Assembly (NCBI GenBank): GCA_947034885.2 | Contig: OZ019759.1 | Coordinates: 8,434,501 to 8,498,500 of the forward strand | Direction: 5' to 3' | DNA length: 64,000 nucleotides | Origin: Thuidium tamariscinum | Lineage: Eukaryota; Streptophyta; Bryopsida; Hypnales; Thuidiaceae | Shown: in pieces, positions 50,759 to 62,134 of the stretch | Layout: the number at the start of each line of letters is the position of its first letter | How positions within the stretch are numbered: the first letter of the stretch is position 1 | Program-made: the position numbers and the translations under genes | Notes under the pieces: generated by a model | What the model was told of the DNA's origin: nothing | Database searches by the model: none | The model's input: only the letters and a program-made list of their open reading frames with translations

Positions 50759-51832
50759 TCAATTACAGCCGTAAGGGTCACAAGTTTGTATCTGCACGAA
50801 CTCAATCGTATCGAGGGCGGCTTGCTCTCCTAGTGTTGTAGCAAGAACATCCACATTGCCTTCTTCGAGGACATTGTCATCGGGCTCATTTTCTCCATAG
50901 TCTAACTTCTCTTCATTGTCCACAGAAGTTGACACTTCCATTAAAAGTTGCACTTGCTTCGACACCCAACATTCTGATGCATTTGTGCCTAAGTCCTAGT
51001 TGACAGTCTCCTCAAGAATATTGTCGAGTCGATGATAATCTTGAGCCTGTTCTACTACAGGTCCCCTTGGTTGAGGAAGGGAAACCCGAAAAGCACCCTC
51101 ATCAGGCGAGACCACAATTAGAGTCAATTGTAATGCCAGGGTGCACGCCACAACCTCATCGTGTGCCAATGAGGTCACACAAGCAGTATCCTCGAGTCAA
51201 GGATAAAGAAGCAAGTTATCCTCAAGTCAAAGATGAGAAAGTGAATTATCCTCGAGTCAAGGATGAAGAAGTCCAACCACCATGTCCTTGTCATCTTCCT
51301 TTGCCCGCCTCCCACGCTTGGCTCTCTACCACTTGAACTCCGAGTTCGTCTCCATCTTGTCATTTACCTCAAACTCATTATCTGTGGCAGTTAAATTGTT
51401 TAAAGGATCTTCCAGCATACCTTGCAACTCTACTACCTCCAAGTCCAATTGATTGTCTGCTTGTACGTCAATTTGTGGAGCTTATGCAATCACGTCTCCA
51501 TTCGCCATCCACAAATAAATTTGGAATGTGTTCGTTCTAAACTCGTTGAGGCCTTGCACACCTGGATTGGATGTCACATGAAGGCCAACATTCTCCCTTT
51601 GTCAAGGGACTGGAATGTTCTCTATAGTTTAGGAGATCATGGGAGGTGAGGCAGGCAAGTTCGAATGAACCTCAATGGGGCTACAAGGAGCTAGCTTCTC
51701 ATATGTCAAGGAGTAAAGGGAATTGATTATTATGAAGTCCCTCCAATCCATCTTCTTTGCAAGATAAGAAATTGCAAGATACACCTTGACGTCATTCCGA
51801 TCAACGAAGCCGTAATAATACGCTCCAAACAT
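50759..51832 (-). pseudogene. Copy 2, linker exon
   Basis: It begins at ATG 51832 after a TGGTAG acceptor (MFGAYYYGFVDRNDVKVYLA), the counterpart of MFCYVVVDRHQREKLLQLV in copy 1. It continues as an acidic, low-complexity frame and then carries three palindromes in the order seen in copy 1. On the minus strand these read YP-stop-LED or similar, where TGA replaces the CGA of the consensus. Stops include two TAA codons (near 51625 and 51483), so this part is more decayed than the aligned domains. Confidence 0.55.
51018..51266. repeat. Palindrome cluster G (four copies)
   Basis: Copies start at 51018 (a TCGATGATAA-arm variant), 51186, 51216 and 51246. The last three are spaced exactly 30 bp and read YPRVKD, YPQVKD and YPRVKD on the plus strand. 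Confidence 0.88.
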
Positions 51833-52052
51833 CTACCAAAACATGTCAAAGAACCAATCAAAATATATCATTATTATTAGAAGTGATAATAGATCGTCAC
51901 ATATAATTTGCAATATCATCGAATCGATGATACTTTATGACTACATTACAAAGGTCATGTACATCATTAAGAAGATGTTTGAAACTTAGACATGACTCAA
52001 GGGACGATATCCCTAATGCGAAGATAACATCCAGTACAAGAAAAAAATGTAC
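51833..52052 (-). other. Intron of copy 2 at the same residue as in copy 1
   Basis: A phase-0 GT-AG intron of 220 bp between FMLAAK and MFGAYYY. It carries palindromes starting at 51913 and 52007. Confidence 0.75.
51913..52027. repeat. Palindrome cluster H (two intronic copies)
   Basis: The copy at 51913 has arms ATATCATCGA and TCGATGATAC, a symmetric variant: A replaces Y in one arm and T replaces R in the other. The copy at 52007 is degenerate. Confidence 0.8.
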
Positions 52053-53441
52053 CTTTGCTGCGAGCATGAACTTTGCTCTTGCATAAACACCTAGAACGTT
52101 TTTGTTTGATTTTGCAAATGTTTGAAGCATTTTTAGGTAGAACTCCATACGCAGTTCTATGGACTCTATCCTCCACTTTGCCTCCGTGTTTTTCCCCCAA
52201 TCCCAGTAATACACATTCTCAAGGGAGTGAAGTATTTCTTCTTCACAAAGTCACGACTGGAGGATACAAAGTCGTTGTTCTTTTTGAAGAGAAACATGAG
52301 AAGAACATCTACAGCAGGCGTTTGATTGGTGAGGTTGCCCAACAGCTCGTCTATGCCCGGACAATATATGGAAAGAATGTAGTCGTAAGTTGCAAGATTC
52401 CAAGATGCAAATGACTTTATTGCCTTGAAGTTGTTGTTGTTCTTCAAAACAAAGAGCCTCATGTTTGGCTTCATCATCCTAAGTTGCAGATTAAGATGAA
52501 GGAAGTTCAAAAAGGGGTCAATGGGGCGTTCAATTTTGGTGGCTTCTGCTCTCAACACTTCTCTGAAGTCCACAAGAGCAAAGTTGACCTCCCTACTGTG
52601 GTACTGGTAGGTCAAACTTCTCACCAATGCTTTGGCATTCATATCGACCCTACACACTTGCACTCCTCTAGCAGGTTTAGGAAGTTGATACTTCAACTTC
52701 ATAAACCTTGTGAATATATGAAGAACCTTAGGAAATTGCTTCTTGAGGTCTTTTGCATACTTCAACCAAGCATCATTCCGTAAGCTTTTTTTGTAATAAT
52801 TTGGCTTAAGGTGAGTGAGCAAAAAGTCCCACAACGCTAAAGTGAATCTATGTCATGCCTTCCAGGACTTTGACATCTTGTCCACAACGTTGCCACCAGT
52901 AGTCAAAAATTTCAGGTCTGGCTTCATGGCCATCAGATCCTAAAGAATTACTTTTTTCCACTTTCTCCTCTCAATCCACTCCTTGTGGGTTGTGTTGTCA
53001 AGCACAAGGATCTTTGTTGTTGCAATAGAGTCCTTTGGATATAGGGCCAAATGTCCAGGCATTTCTCCAAGAAAATGAATAGCATTCACTCCAAAATCCA
53101 CATCTATGAAGTAGTTGAAATATTTGAAAAATTCCCGCATCAGCAACATGTTCTTTATCTTGAAGCCCTTCATATCCCTATATGGTTTCAAGGCACAAGG
53201 GTCAATCAAATTTCCCTCGGCGTGCTTCATGAAAAAGTTCTTCCAATGTACCCACAAATCGTTGAGAAGTGTGATAATTTGAATCTCATTCTTGAGATCT
53301 CAGGTGCTATTTATCGTCACATTGTCTCGCTCAGGATTTATATTTTGCAAGAGCTCAATGACTGCATCTTTGAAGCTTTGTATAAGCCACCCCAGACAAG
53401 CAGATCCATGTAAGATGTTGAGTCCATTCCTAGTTATTGTC
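52053..53441 (-). pseudogene. Copy 2, module 3: methyltransferase-like relic
   Basis: It aligns with copy 1 throughout: WVHWKNFFMKHAEGNLIDPC against LLWETFLKRHTEGTLLDPC, EWIERRKWKKVIL against DWIERRKRKKVVL, WDFLLTHLKP against WNFLLNALPAP, FALVDFREVL against FGVIDFRQLP, and ELRMEFYLKMLQTF then NVLGVYARAKFMLAAK. Stops at 53300 (TGA), 52940 (TAG) and 52853 (TGA), plus a frameshift near 52.24 kb. The DPPY position is DFRE and motif I lacks its Gly loop, as in copy 1, suggesting the family lost methyltransferase chemistry before these copies diverged. Confidence 0.6.
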
Positions 53442-53588
53442 GACTCGATGATAATTGTAATCACTTGATCAATATAAAAAATTTCAAAGTAAACATTCTA
53501 AAAAATGTAAAGACATAGATTGACACTATCCTCATTTGAGGATCAACATCTAACATGTCTCAACACCTTATCACCAAGTCGAGGATAA
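53434..53588. repeat. Palindrome cluster I, in or at an intron of copy 2
   Basis: Copies start at 53434, 53526 and 53568, at the intron between modules 2 and 3, the position of cluster C in copy 1. The first uses TCGATGATAA arms. Confidence 0.85.
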
Positions 53589-53609
53589 GGAGATGAAAAC
53601 AATTAGTAC

Positions 53610-54330
53610 CTTGTACTTGTCCAGATCCCACATTGCCTTGTTCTTCCTTGTTGCGTCCTCGGTCCGAGTATCCATGGGACGCTTGTATATTACCCAAATG
53701 CTTCTTCAACTAATTATTTGGTTCCTCCAGGTGGGCTAGGCATGGTCCAGGTGGTTAGTGCAGTTGTAGAACTTAGATATATTTTTTAACTTGCTCTCAT
53801 CTAGAGTCCAAGCAATATAGGCATTCCATGTCTTCAATTCAATTTTCTGGGTCTCCTTGCAGCCTACGAGTTGAAGCTCTTGAAAAGCAGTGGTGTTATG
53901 CTCACCGTTGATTATCATGAATTGGCCATTCTTGATTTCGTCCCACGACTCAGGTTTTCTTTGCAGTAGTTTTTTCTTCTTTTCGACAGGTATAAGGTAC
54001 ACCTTTTGCCACTGCTTGACATCTATGAGCTGAACAAGCTCTTTTTTCACAGCGTTGACTACATATCTCTTTGCAATGTGCAAATAACATAGTGTGAAAG
54101 TGCGATAATACATTGTTTGATGTCAATCTTCATTGCAACTTCGTCAAACAAGAAGCATGTCTTGTGGTTGGCCCAAAATTGTTTTTGAATTTTCTAAAAC
54201 TTCTCAAATTCTGGTACCTCGTCCTTACTTTCTGCTGGAGGAACCAAAACTTTAGTGAAAGCGGAACTTAAACTAAAACCCCCATGTAGGTCCACTATTA
54301 CTAGTTTTTTTCCTCTTCCGGCTTAATTCC
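53610..54330 (-). pseudogene. Copy 2, module 2: ParB/DGQHR-like relic
   Basis: It reads KFWANHKTCFLFDE (copy 1 NFWNNCKDCFIFDP), then after a frameshift ESWDEIKNGQFMIINGEHN (53895-53909 encode NGEHN), ELKTWNAYIAWTLDESKL, YNCTNHLDHA and TWRNQII. It ends at an AAG/GTACTA donor (53610/53609). Stops: TAG 54194-54196 and TGA 53706-53708; the latter stands next to Arg-Ser-Ile-Trp, where copy 1 has Cys-Arg-Ser-Ile-Trp. The shared core with copy 1 defines the module. Confidence 0.55.
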
Positions 54331-54584
54331 ATGCCTTCAAATGACGGTGGCTCTTGTCTTTTGGACTCAGACCTTGTTGTTCCAGGTCTTGAGCCCCTAT
54401 CCCCTAATCCTGCACTAGATGATGATCGTGGCTTTCGACTCTTGCCTTGCTATTGGGGCATTGGTATTTGGTCGGGACTTCGACCAATTGCAGGTTCTTT
54501 TTCAACATGCTCCAATGCATAGCGGTCCAATGTTTGAAAAATTAAACGCAATCTCACAGCGTTGGACTTTGCAGTGGTATTTCT

Positions 54585-54947
54585 CTATGGGACGTATCCT
54601 GATTTCTTAAACTGGTCATTCAAGGACTCCATCTTAGAGCCTTCCAGTGATGTCATAAGATTGGAAAAATCAAAATTCCCGTGGAAACAATTTTCGTCTA
54701 AAATGACTAAATGGCAGTGATCTTGAGGCTTCTCAGTTTTGTCGACAACACAAAGTACGATGACGACGTAGTTGACTTGGTATTCTTTAATTAGTGTCAC
54801 CTTCTCCTTCAAGTTCCATGGCATGTACGTATTGGTATCCCGCACACGATAGCGTAGATAGACATAGTTCCTAAACTAGTTCATCCAAAAACTCCAAGTA
54901 TATATGTGATCCTTGAATTGCCAAAGCGTGTCATACGTATTAGCCAT
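54585..54947 (-). pseudogene. Copy 2, module 1: N-terminal domain relic
   Basis: ATG 54947 (MANTYDTLWQFKDHIYTWSF). It aligns with the copy 1 N-terminal exon through FRNYVYLR, LKEKVTLI, NYVVIVLCVVD and the following acidic loop. A TAG lies at 54876-54878. The 3' part of the exon is not recognisable. Confidence 0.6.
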
Positions 54948-55268
54948 CTTTGCGATGAAACTAAGGCTCATCATTGAAAGGATTAACAAATGGTTCTAGA
55001 TGATGCAATGTGACCAAATAATTGTAGCCATCTATAACTTCCATTTGTAGTTCACTGCACAAAATCAATTTCAAGATGTTGGGAAGAATGATGGGAATCA
55101 TCAATACGGTGATGATTTCTTTCATTTTATAAGGAAAGAATTTTCTATTCTATTACTAATTAGGATTCTGTATTAGAGCTAATTTTGAGAAAGCATCAGA
55201 TTTATTAAACAGATGCTTTTGGTACATAACTACACGGATGTTGTCTTTTTTTGTACACTAATTGTACA

Positions 55269-56167
55269 TTATCATCAAGTCGATGATAACAATTGTTCCC
55301 TACAATGTGTGGAAGTGACAATTTACATTGTTTGTAAGTAGGTGTTCAAATCAAACTTCTACTTCTAAGTTGTACGTTTTTAGCTATTGTAGTGTCTTCG
55401 TTAGTTTCTTTCTTTATGTAAGTACCCTACTATTTTTGAGTTTTGGTAAAAACATTATTCTTCACTTGATTAAATGTTCATATGAGGCATGAGCATTAGG
55501 AAGTGATATCCACTCTACTTGTTATCATTCATTCCATAAAACAATTATATAAGATAGGATACTTATAAAGTCATGTGTAATCTGCCTGTTATTATTGGCT
55601 TGAGGATATCAAAGAGGATATATAGAACATCTTCCTAAATATATTGTATTTGTTTTCTACGTCTGAACTGATTTGGTTTTCATATTTTGTTATCTATTCT
55701 TAAAGTTCAAAATCAACATGGTCATGTTCTCAATTTAATATTTTGTTTATTGTAGTTTTACGATAATTTAAATATATTTTTGGCCTTTTATGTGAAATTA
55801 CGTGTTTGACATTGGCTTGTTGATAACTATGGACAAAATGTTCTTAATGTTATTAGTAGTCTGAGGATAATTTTAAGACCTTGTGATATTTTTGAGGCTA
55901 TTGTATTAAATTACTAGGTTGTCATCGGCTTGGTGATAACAACCAACACAAAGTTCTCGATGCTATCACCGGGTTAAAGATAACCTTAGGTTTTTTCCAG
56001 AGCCATGAACCTTTTAAGAATCCTAAAGTACTGTTATTCAATTTTGGGGTCAAGTTTAGGATGTTATCCTCGCAATGAGGATAAACTGGAGAGCTTCTCA
56101 GAGGCCTACACGGATGTAATTTAGTTGGTTTAAGAGACCTATGATATTATTATTGGATCGACAATAA
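55269..56167. repeat. Palindrome cluster J (seven copies)
   Basis: Seven copies or relics lie upstream of copy 2, starting at 55269, 55589, 55850, 55919, 55973, 56064 and 56147. 55269 (arms TTATCATCAA and TCGATGATAA) and 56064 (arms TTATCCTCGC and TGAGGATAA) are clear. 55589, 55850 and 56147 are weak. Confidence 0.75.
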
Positions 56168-59100
56168 TCTCTGGACTTTCTAAGAATCATAAACTGATGT
56201 CACTATGTTTGTTGTAGATATCTATGAAGTTATCACCAATAACTTTAACAGTCCTATCTAAACCCTAATTTTCATCTTTTGTAATATTTGTCTCCCGCAT
56301 TGTGAGTAGATTTTAGACTAGTGTTTCTAAACCCTAATTTACAGTAGGATTTTAGCATCCAGGGGTAAAAGCTCAGTGGTTTGTCTTCCAAATTGTGGAT
56401 AAACTTTGGATGTTCTATTCCTAAGCCCTCATCTAAAATAGGTTTTAAAGGTTTAGGGAGAAGAGCTCAAGGTTTCACAGTAGCTATGAACGTCTACAAT
56501 TACAATGTCAAGTAAATAACCCTCGTTTGCTCTTGGGTGAATGCAAGAAACACTTGTACTATTTGTTGCGTTTTACTACAATATTCATGACTTTTTCTGG
56601 AGTACTTTAAAATTAGGAAATTAATTTGAAAAATATTTGAAAAATATGAACAATGTATAGACCTCTAAGATGAAGGTTTTCACCGAAGGAAATTGATAGA
56701 AAAATTCTCTAAGTAGGAGAATTAAAAAAGCACCAAACCTTAAGAAAATACATACCTTCATGTTTTAATTTGGAAAAAATAGTAAAAATAAGTAAATTCA
56801 AAAAATGAAAAGTGGCCATTTGCAACAATTCTATGGAAATGGTCATTCACCAAAAAAAATACCAAAATAATATTTTATATGTTTCAAAATTCAAGCAAAA
56901 GGAAGCTCACTTTGTAGACTTCTACACCACACAAAAATAACTTTTTTCAAAATTCCTCATGCGGAGAGATGTAAATCTACTAGAAGACCATTTCATCCAA
57001 ATTTCATCCCAAAATCATTAAAAAAAGGTACTCCTTAGTACTAAGAACCTCCAAATTCTCATTTGTGACATTTAATCACTAGTACTATTTTAGTATTAAA
57101 CTATTTTTGAAAATTATGAAAAAATTATGTAATGTGTATGATAGACATGGGTACCTTCTCTAAAAATCTTGAGTCATTTCAAGCAAAAATGCAAAAGTTA
57201 TGGCCAAAAAACAGATCAGCACTTAGCTTGTGATGGAAAATAGTACAAGTGTTTCTTGCATTCACCCTCTTCACAAATCCATCTACAACTTGTTGCATCC
57301 AACGTCAATTGCAAAAACCAATGCTACAAAAAAATTTCATAAACAATACAAACTCATGAAATCACTTGTATTTTTTGCTTCACCAACGCACCTTGCCTTC
57401 CAAATCCCTTGCTGCAACGACCTCCCTCAACATAACAACACTTGAACCTGGAAAAAAACTTTTTTGAGCTTGGCATACGGTTCGATACACTCCAGCCTCC
57501 CAATTACAAGCACCTTGTACAATAAACACAAAGAAACGTACTGTACTACTAAAAAATGTGCAAGCATTGGAGGAAATGCACAAATACAACATCTGTTGAA
57601 TAAGCAACACCTCGTACAACAATCAAAAATAAACTTACCCTAAAACTCAAAAACGTGCAAGCATGAGGAGAAAAGAAAAAATTTAGCACAGAATTTCCTA
57701 CCAATTGCAGAGATGTGGAAAATCTGAACTCCACCAACAATAGTGCCTTTGATGCCTAATCGACCGCCTCCGATGCTCAACCAACACCACAAATGAATTG
57801 ATACAAACAAAAACAAAAATGCACACTTCTCTACAAAATCCAGTGCAAATCCAACAGAATTCTTCAAAGGAGAGGTAGATGCGAAAAACTGAAACTACCA
57901 ACGTTAACTCAAATTGTCTCCCCAACACGTGATATATACAATTCTCTCACCACACAACCACCTCCCACACACCAAGACACAACAAAAGAGAGAAAAAACA
58001 CCAAATACGGAATGCGACAAACAAGCGCCAAACCCTAGTACCTCGATAGCACCTCAAAACGAGGAAGACGAAGCTCACATTAGAAGCCGTAAAACCCAAA
58101 GTGCAAACTTGGTGGCGCGAGGGCGGGACTGGCTGGTACCCGGCCTGTGACACATACCCGCCTCCTTCCACATACTCGCCTCATACTACATGCCTACGAC
58201 CTTGCACAAATTACCATAATGCACATACCTACCTGATTGTAAATATCCTAACCTTTGTGAATATCCACTTTATAATAGATACCTGGCCCTATGCACCCCT
58301 TACATATTCATTTCAATGAACATGATGCAGCCCTCCTGTGACAATTGAGGCCTTGAATTGTCCCATTTCTTATATATCCATTCCATATACTCACTGCAAT
58401 TCTCCCCTGATATTTGGGGCCTTCAATTGTCCCATTTCTATACCATATCAATAATTCTTATAAGCAAGGCAAGAAATGAACAGAAATACTAAAACAAAAT
58501 TTGTATTACACTCAATTTTCTAATTCATAATCACACTTATTTTACAAAGTCAAACTCCATTTATACGCAATAACTATAAAAATGGATGAAATAGTTAATT
58601 CCAGCACAAAACCTTATTTTTTACTTGAATATTATAATAAGTAGTTGTTGTTTCTCTTACATTCATTTTTGAAACTGTGTGAATCATTAGATTTGCAAAA
58701 ATGAAAACAATATTTGGTATACAAACTATAGTACGATACCTTCCATTTTGAACACTAAATTTCTATTGTAAAAAATTACAAACCCCCACCCCCCACGTTT
58801 TAAACCTCACCCCTTGATCATGAAAGAAAAAATCTTTGAACTTTTCAATTTAGAACTATCTAAATCAACCTCTGTAATAAATATGGAAATAATCCTCTTC
58901 CATTTTGTGAGCCATCATCTTTATATTTTACATATACGCATTAAGAAGTTATAATTGCAAGTTCAACTATCGTATACATTTTCAAATATTACCATTGAAA
59001 GTTCAACTATTTCAATAAAATCTTTCTTTATATTTGACTACAAAGAGTTCACAACATAGTCTTAAGAGTAATTTTTAAATGAAGAAGCAAAGTGCTCTAT

Positions 59101-60403
59101 TCAGAGGAACTTCATATTGCCATATGAGTAAGGTTGAACAAATCCTTGGATATTTTCAATGTCCCCCTAACCCCTAGCAAAATAAAATAGTAAATAAATT
59201 AATGTCATCTAATTTTGACACTGGGAATTGATTGACCTTTCGTAATTTGATGTTTCTCTTTCATTGATATGAAATAAGTGCCAAAAAATTTATTTGAGAT
59301 ATTAAAATGGGAAAAATGTGGAAGAATACTAAAAGTTAAAAAAACTATAACCTAAAATTAGTAAGTTAAGGGGAATTGGAAATGAATTGGAACTTCTAAA
59401 TTAATAAGATCAACTCCCAAAAAGAACTAAGGGAACTACTAATCATAAATATGTCATGTTATAAAGTATTATGACAACATTGTAACCTTGAATTTATGGA
59501 TTTAGAGGGGGAAATATTGCAAGATACGTGTAGGATTTTCAATTCGTTACATGCAACCCTATACCACTATTTACAGTCATTGGGCATGGCTCTCTCAAAT
59601 ACACTACAAATTTTGATCAAATCTACATAAATTTCTGAAATAACCTACATGGTAGCAAAAAAAACCAAATTTTAAAAAAAAAACCCTAAATTTCTTGTTG
59701 GACTTTTGAGAACTTAAATGATCTTTTCGGAATTTTGCAAGGCACTGAGAGAAGTGAAAAAATGAATTTTTTTTTTGGATAATTCAGTATTGAACACAAA
59801 TGTAGGAGATTATATGAAAAATTGACAATCCTAAACCATTTTCAGTTAATGTTCATAGTTTCATCTACGTAGTCAAAAAATTATAAAGAAATGAATGTTA
59901 AGAACTATGCTTGAAATGTAAGCAGTCTTCATACACCTTGTATTTCCCCAAATTAAAAACTAATGCCTAGTTATGATGGTAACGTCAATAGTTTGTAGTT
60001 AATTACAAATAAAATACTTCTTCAATCACATTCTTTCTTGAGTCAATAATCATTGCAAGAGACATGGCACTATAATATTACCATGAAAACCACATTGTTC
60101 TAAATAATAGAACTATATTGTAATGATTATAATTAATAGTCACACGTTGTCATCATATGAATAAGGCTAACTAATTATGTCAAGTGTCATACTCTCCAAC
60201 AAGAATTGTTGTGCTTTAGTCAGATATGTTGCCATCACTCATTTGTAGTCATATTCACTCAAATTATTATGTGTACTCCATATGTACTGCACTACAATTT
60301 TATAGGAAATAATATATTGAATTCTAGAACTTAGCTTCACTATTACAATCTTATCATCAAATGTATGAAATCTTTATTACTTTTTGCACGTCATTTAGAG
60401 ATC
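56168..60403. other. AT-rich spacer with a leader-like island near 58.1 kb
   Basis: No protein is recognised. A diverged ~100-bp duplication (GTGCAAGCAT anchors near 57557 and 57656) is present. On the minus strand at about 58.15-57.93 kb a TTC/GTG-rich stretch contains TACTAGGGTTTGGCGC, resembling a plant 5' leader, but no gene follows convincingly. Confidence 0.4.
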
Positions 60404-60491
60404 ATCAAAATCAATGTACTTTCTTGGAAATTGATTGACCTTTTGTAATTTGATGTTTCTCTTTCATTGATCAAAATCAATGTACTTTCTT
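60404..60491. repeat. 22-bp direct repeat enclosing a copied segment
   Basis: ATCAAAATCAATGTACTTTCTT occupies 60404-60425 and 60470-60491. The 44-bp insert between them matches 59224-59268 almost exactly (GGAATTGATTGACCTTT and TAATTTGATGTTTCTC). Confidence 0.8.
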
Positions 60492-60935
60492 TCATGGATA
60501 AAAGAATTGTTTTCTTCTATTCAATCTCAATTTTAATGTTGATGGTTTGGATTGGAGACTACGCAGTCACTTTGATAGCATTAATCTTTTTTTGACATGG
60601 AATTTTTATGTTCTAGGGCATTTCAACTTCTACCAAGTTTTGAGTTTTGTGGTTTTCATTACAAAGTAGGCAATTCGAGAGCATGAAATTTAATTTTGAC
60701 ATGGAACACTCATAACCTAGGCCATTCTATCTTCTACAAATATCTTATGGCCTCTTTGTAGGGGAAATTCAAAACATATTAAGAGGCATTGGACTTTTTT
60801 CTAGAAAATGACAAGACTTCATATTCTCTGTTTCTTATTAGAGAGTAACTATTCAATGGTGTAAAATTCTATTTCCGTGAAGGAAATTCAAGCTTTTGAA
60901 GGACTCCAACTTCTACCTATTTTGGGGAGGGGGAT

Positions 60936-61310
60936 TTCCAACGTCAATTTCATGACATGGAAGGCATGCAAGTTTTTTCAAATAAATTACAAGGTTGTCC
61001 TTTTTTCCTCAAAAAATAGAGCATGCACATTTGAAGATTTCTATACTTAACTAGGCTATAGAACATGCATGTTCTATGGCACTGAAACTCCTACCCATTT
61101 TTTTTGGGCTTTTCCAACATCAGTTTCATGATATGCAAGGCATACAAGTTCTATCAAATAAATTACCGGGTTGTCCTTTTATTTCTCACAAAATAGAGCA
61201 GGTTGTATTCAAAGACCTCCAAACTAAATTAGGCCATAGACCATGCATCTTCTATGGCACTCAAATTTCTACCTATTTTTTTTGGACTTTTCCAACACAA
61301 CGACGCTAGC
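60936..61310. repeat. ~177-bp tandem repeat, two-plus units
   Basis: The anchors TTCCAAC at 60936, 61112 and 61290 give a period of 176-178 bp. Shared blocks include ATGGCACTXAAAXTXCTACC, GTTGTCCTTTT and AAATAGAGCA. Weaker related pieces extend back to about 60.6 kb. Confidence 0.75.
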
Positions 61311-62134
61311 GTGCGAGCTTGGAGCGGCGAGCGTAGAAATTGTGAATAGTGAGCTTCAAAACCTTTTTTTTTCAAAAAAGTTTGCTCAAATTCTTAGGGC
61401 ACAAATTTTTTTGGAAGAATAAGAAAAATTTACTATTTATAGTAAATTTGTTTGACCTATGACCATGTTCCCTATAACCGTGGATCGTGACAAAATTTTA
61501 TACTATATTTTAAATTTTTGTAATATGCATTAATACTTTCAAATTTTTGTGCAAACATAAAATATGTTTTTCATTTATTATAGTATAGAATTTAAATACT
61601 GTTCCAAGTCTAGTATACATCTGTCGCATTGTTAGTATTGAATTTTATTTTTCTCAATAATTCAAATGTACAATTGTACATTGACAACATTGGTGATTGA
61701 ATATGTTGTATGAATTGAGAATTCAAACATTCACTATTATAAAAAGCACATGACAAGGGTTTAAGGAATATGTACAACTTAGGGTGAGGTTTCTTCAAAT
61801 TTTCTCTCTAATATATAAGTGTTTTAGGGTACATAATTTTTAATAATATTTTTAATCTATTGGTGACTGTAAGGTAATGCCACATGTAAATATGTGTCTC
61901 AAATTTGGAATACAGTTATGAAAATAGGTGAACAATAAAATAAAGAATACATCCTACAAAGAATGGACTAAAAAAATGATAGGACTTAAATAAATTCAAA
62001 GATTGCCCTCCAAAACTAGTAGTAAGGGATTAAAGCAGTAGAGGAAGGATAAACAATGGAAATGATTATAAAATTTAGGCTAATATAAAAATTAGTACAA
62101 TAGGAATCCCCTACACTTCAAAATGCATCCATGC
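61311..62134. other. AT-rich spacer
   Basis: Probable 3' flank of the following minus-strand gene. Nothing else was seen. Confidence 0.5.

Noticed and set aside
54331..54610. Plus-strand 63-aa frames
   Set aside because: They overlap the minus-strand copy 2 region and match nothing.
57230..58150. Minus-strand frames as a host gene
   Set aside because: Short, hydrophobic and overlapping frames with a diverged repeat. Only the AGGGTTT leader-like motif suggests a gene, which is not enough.
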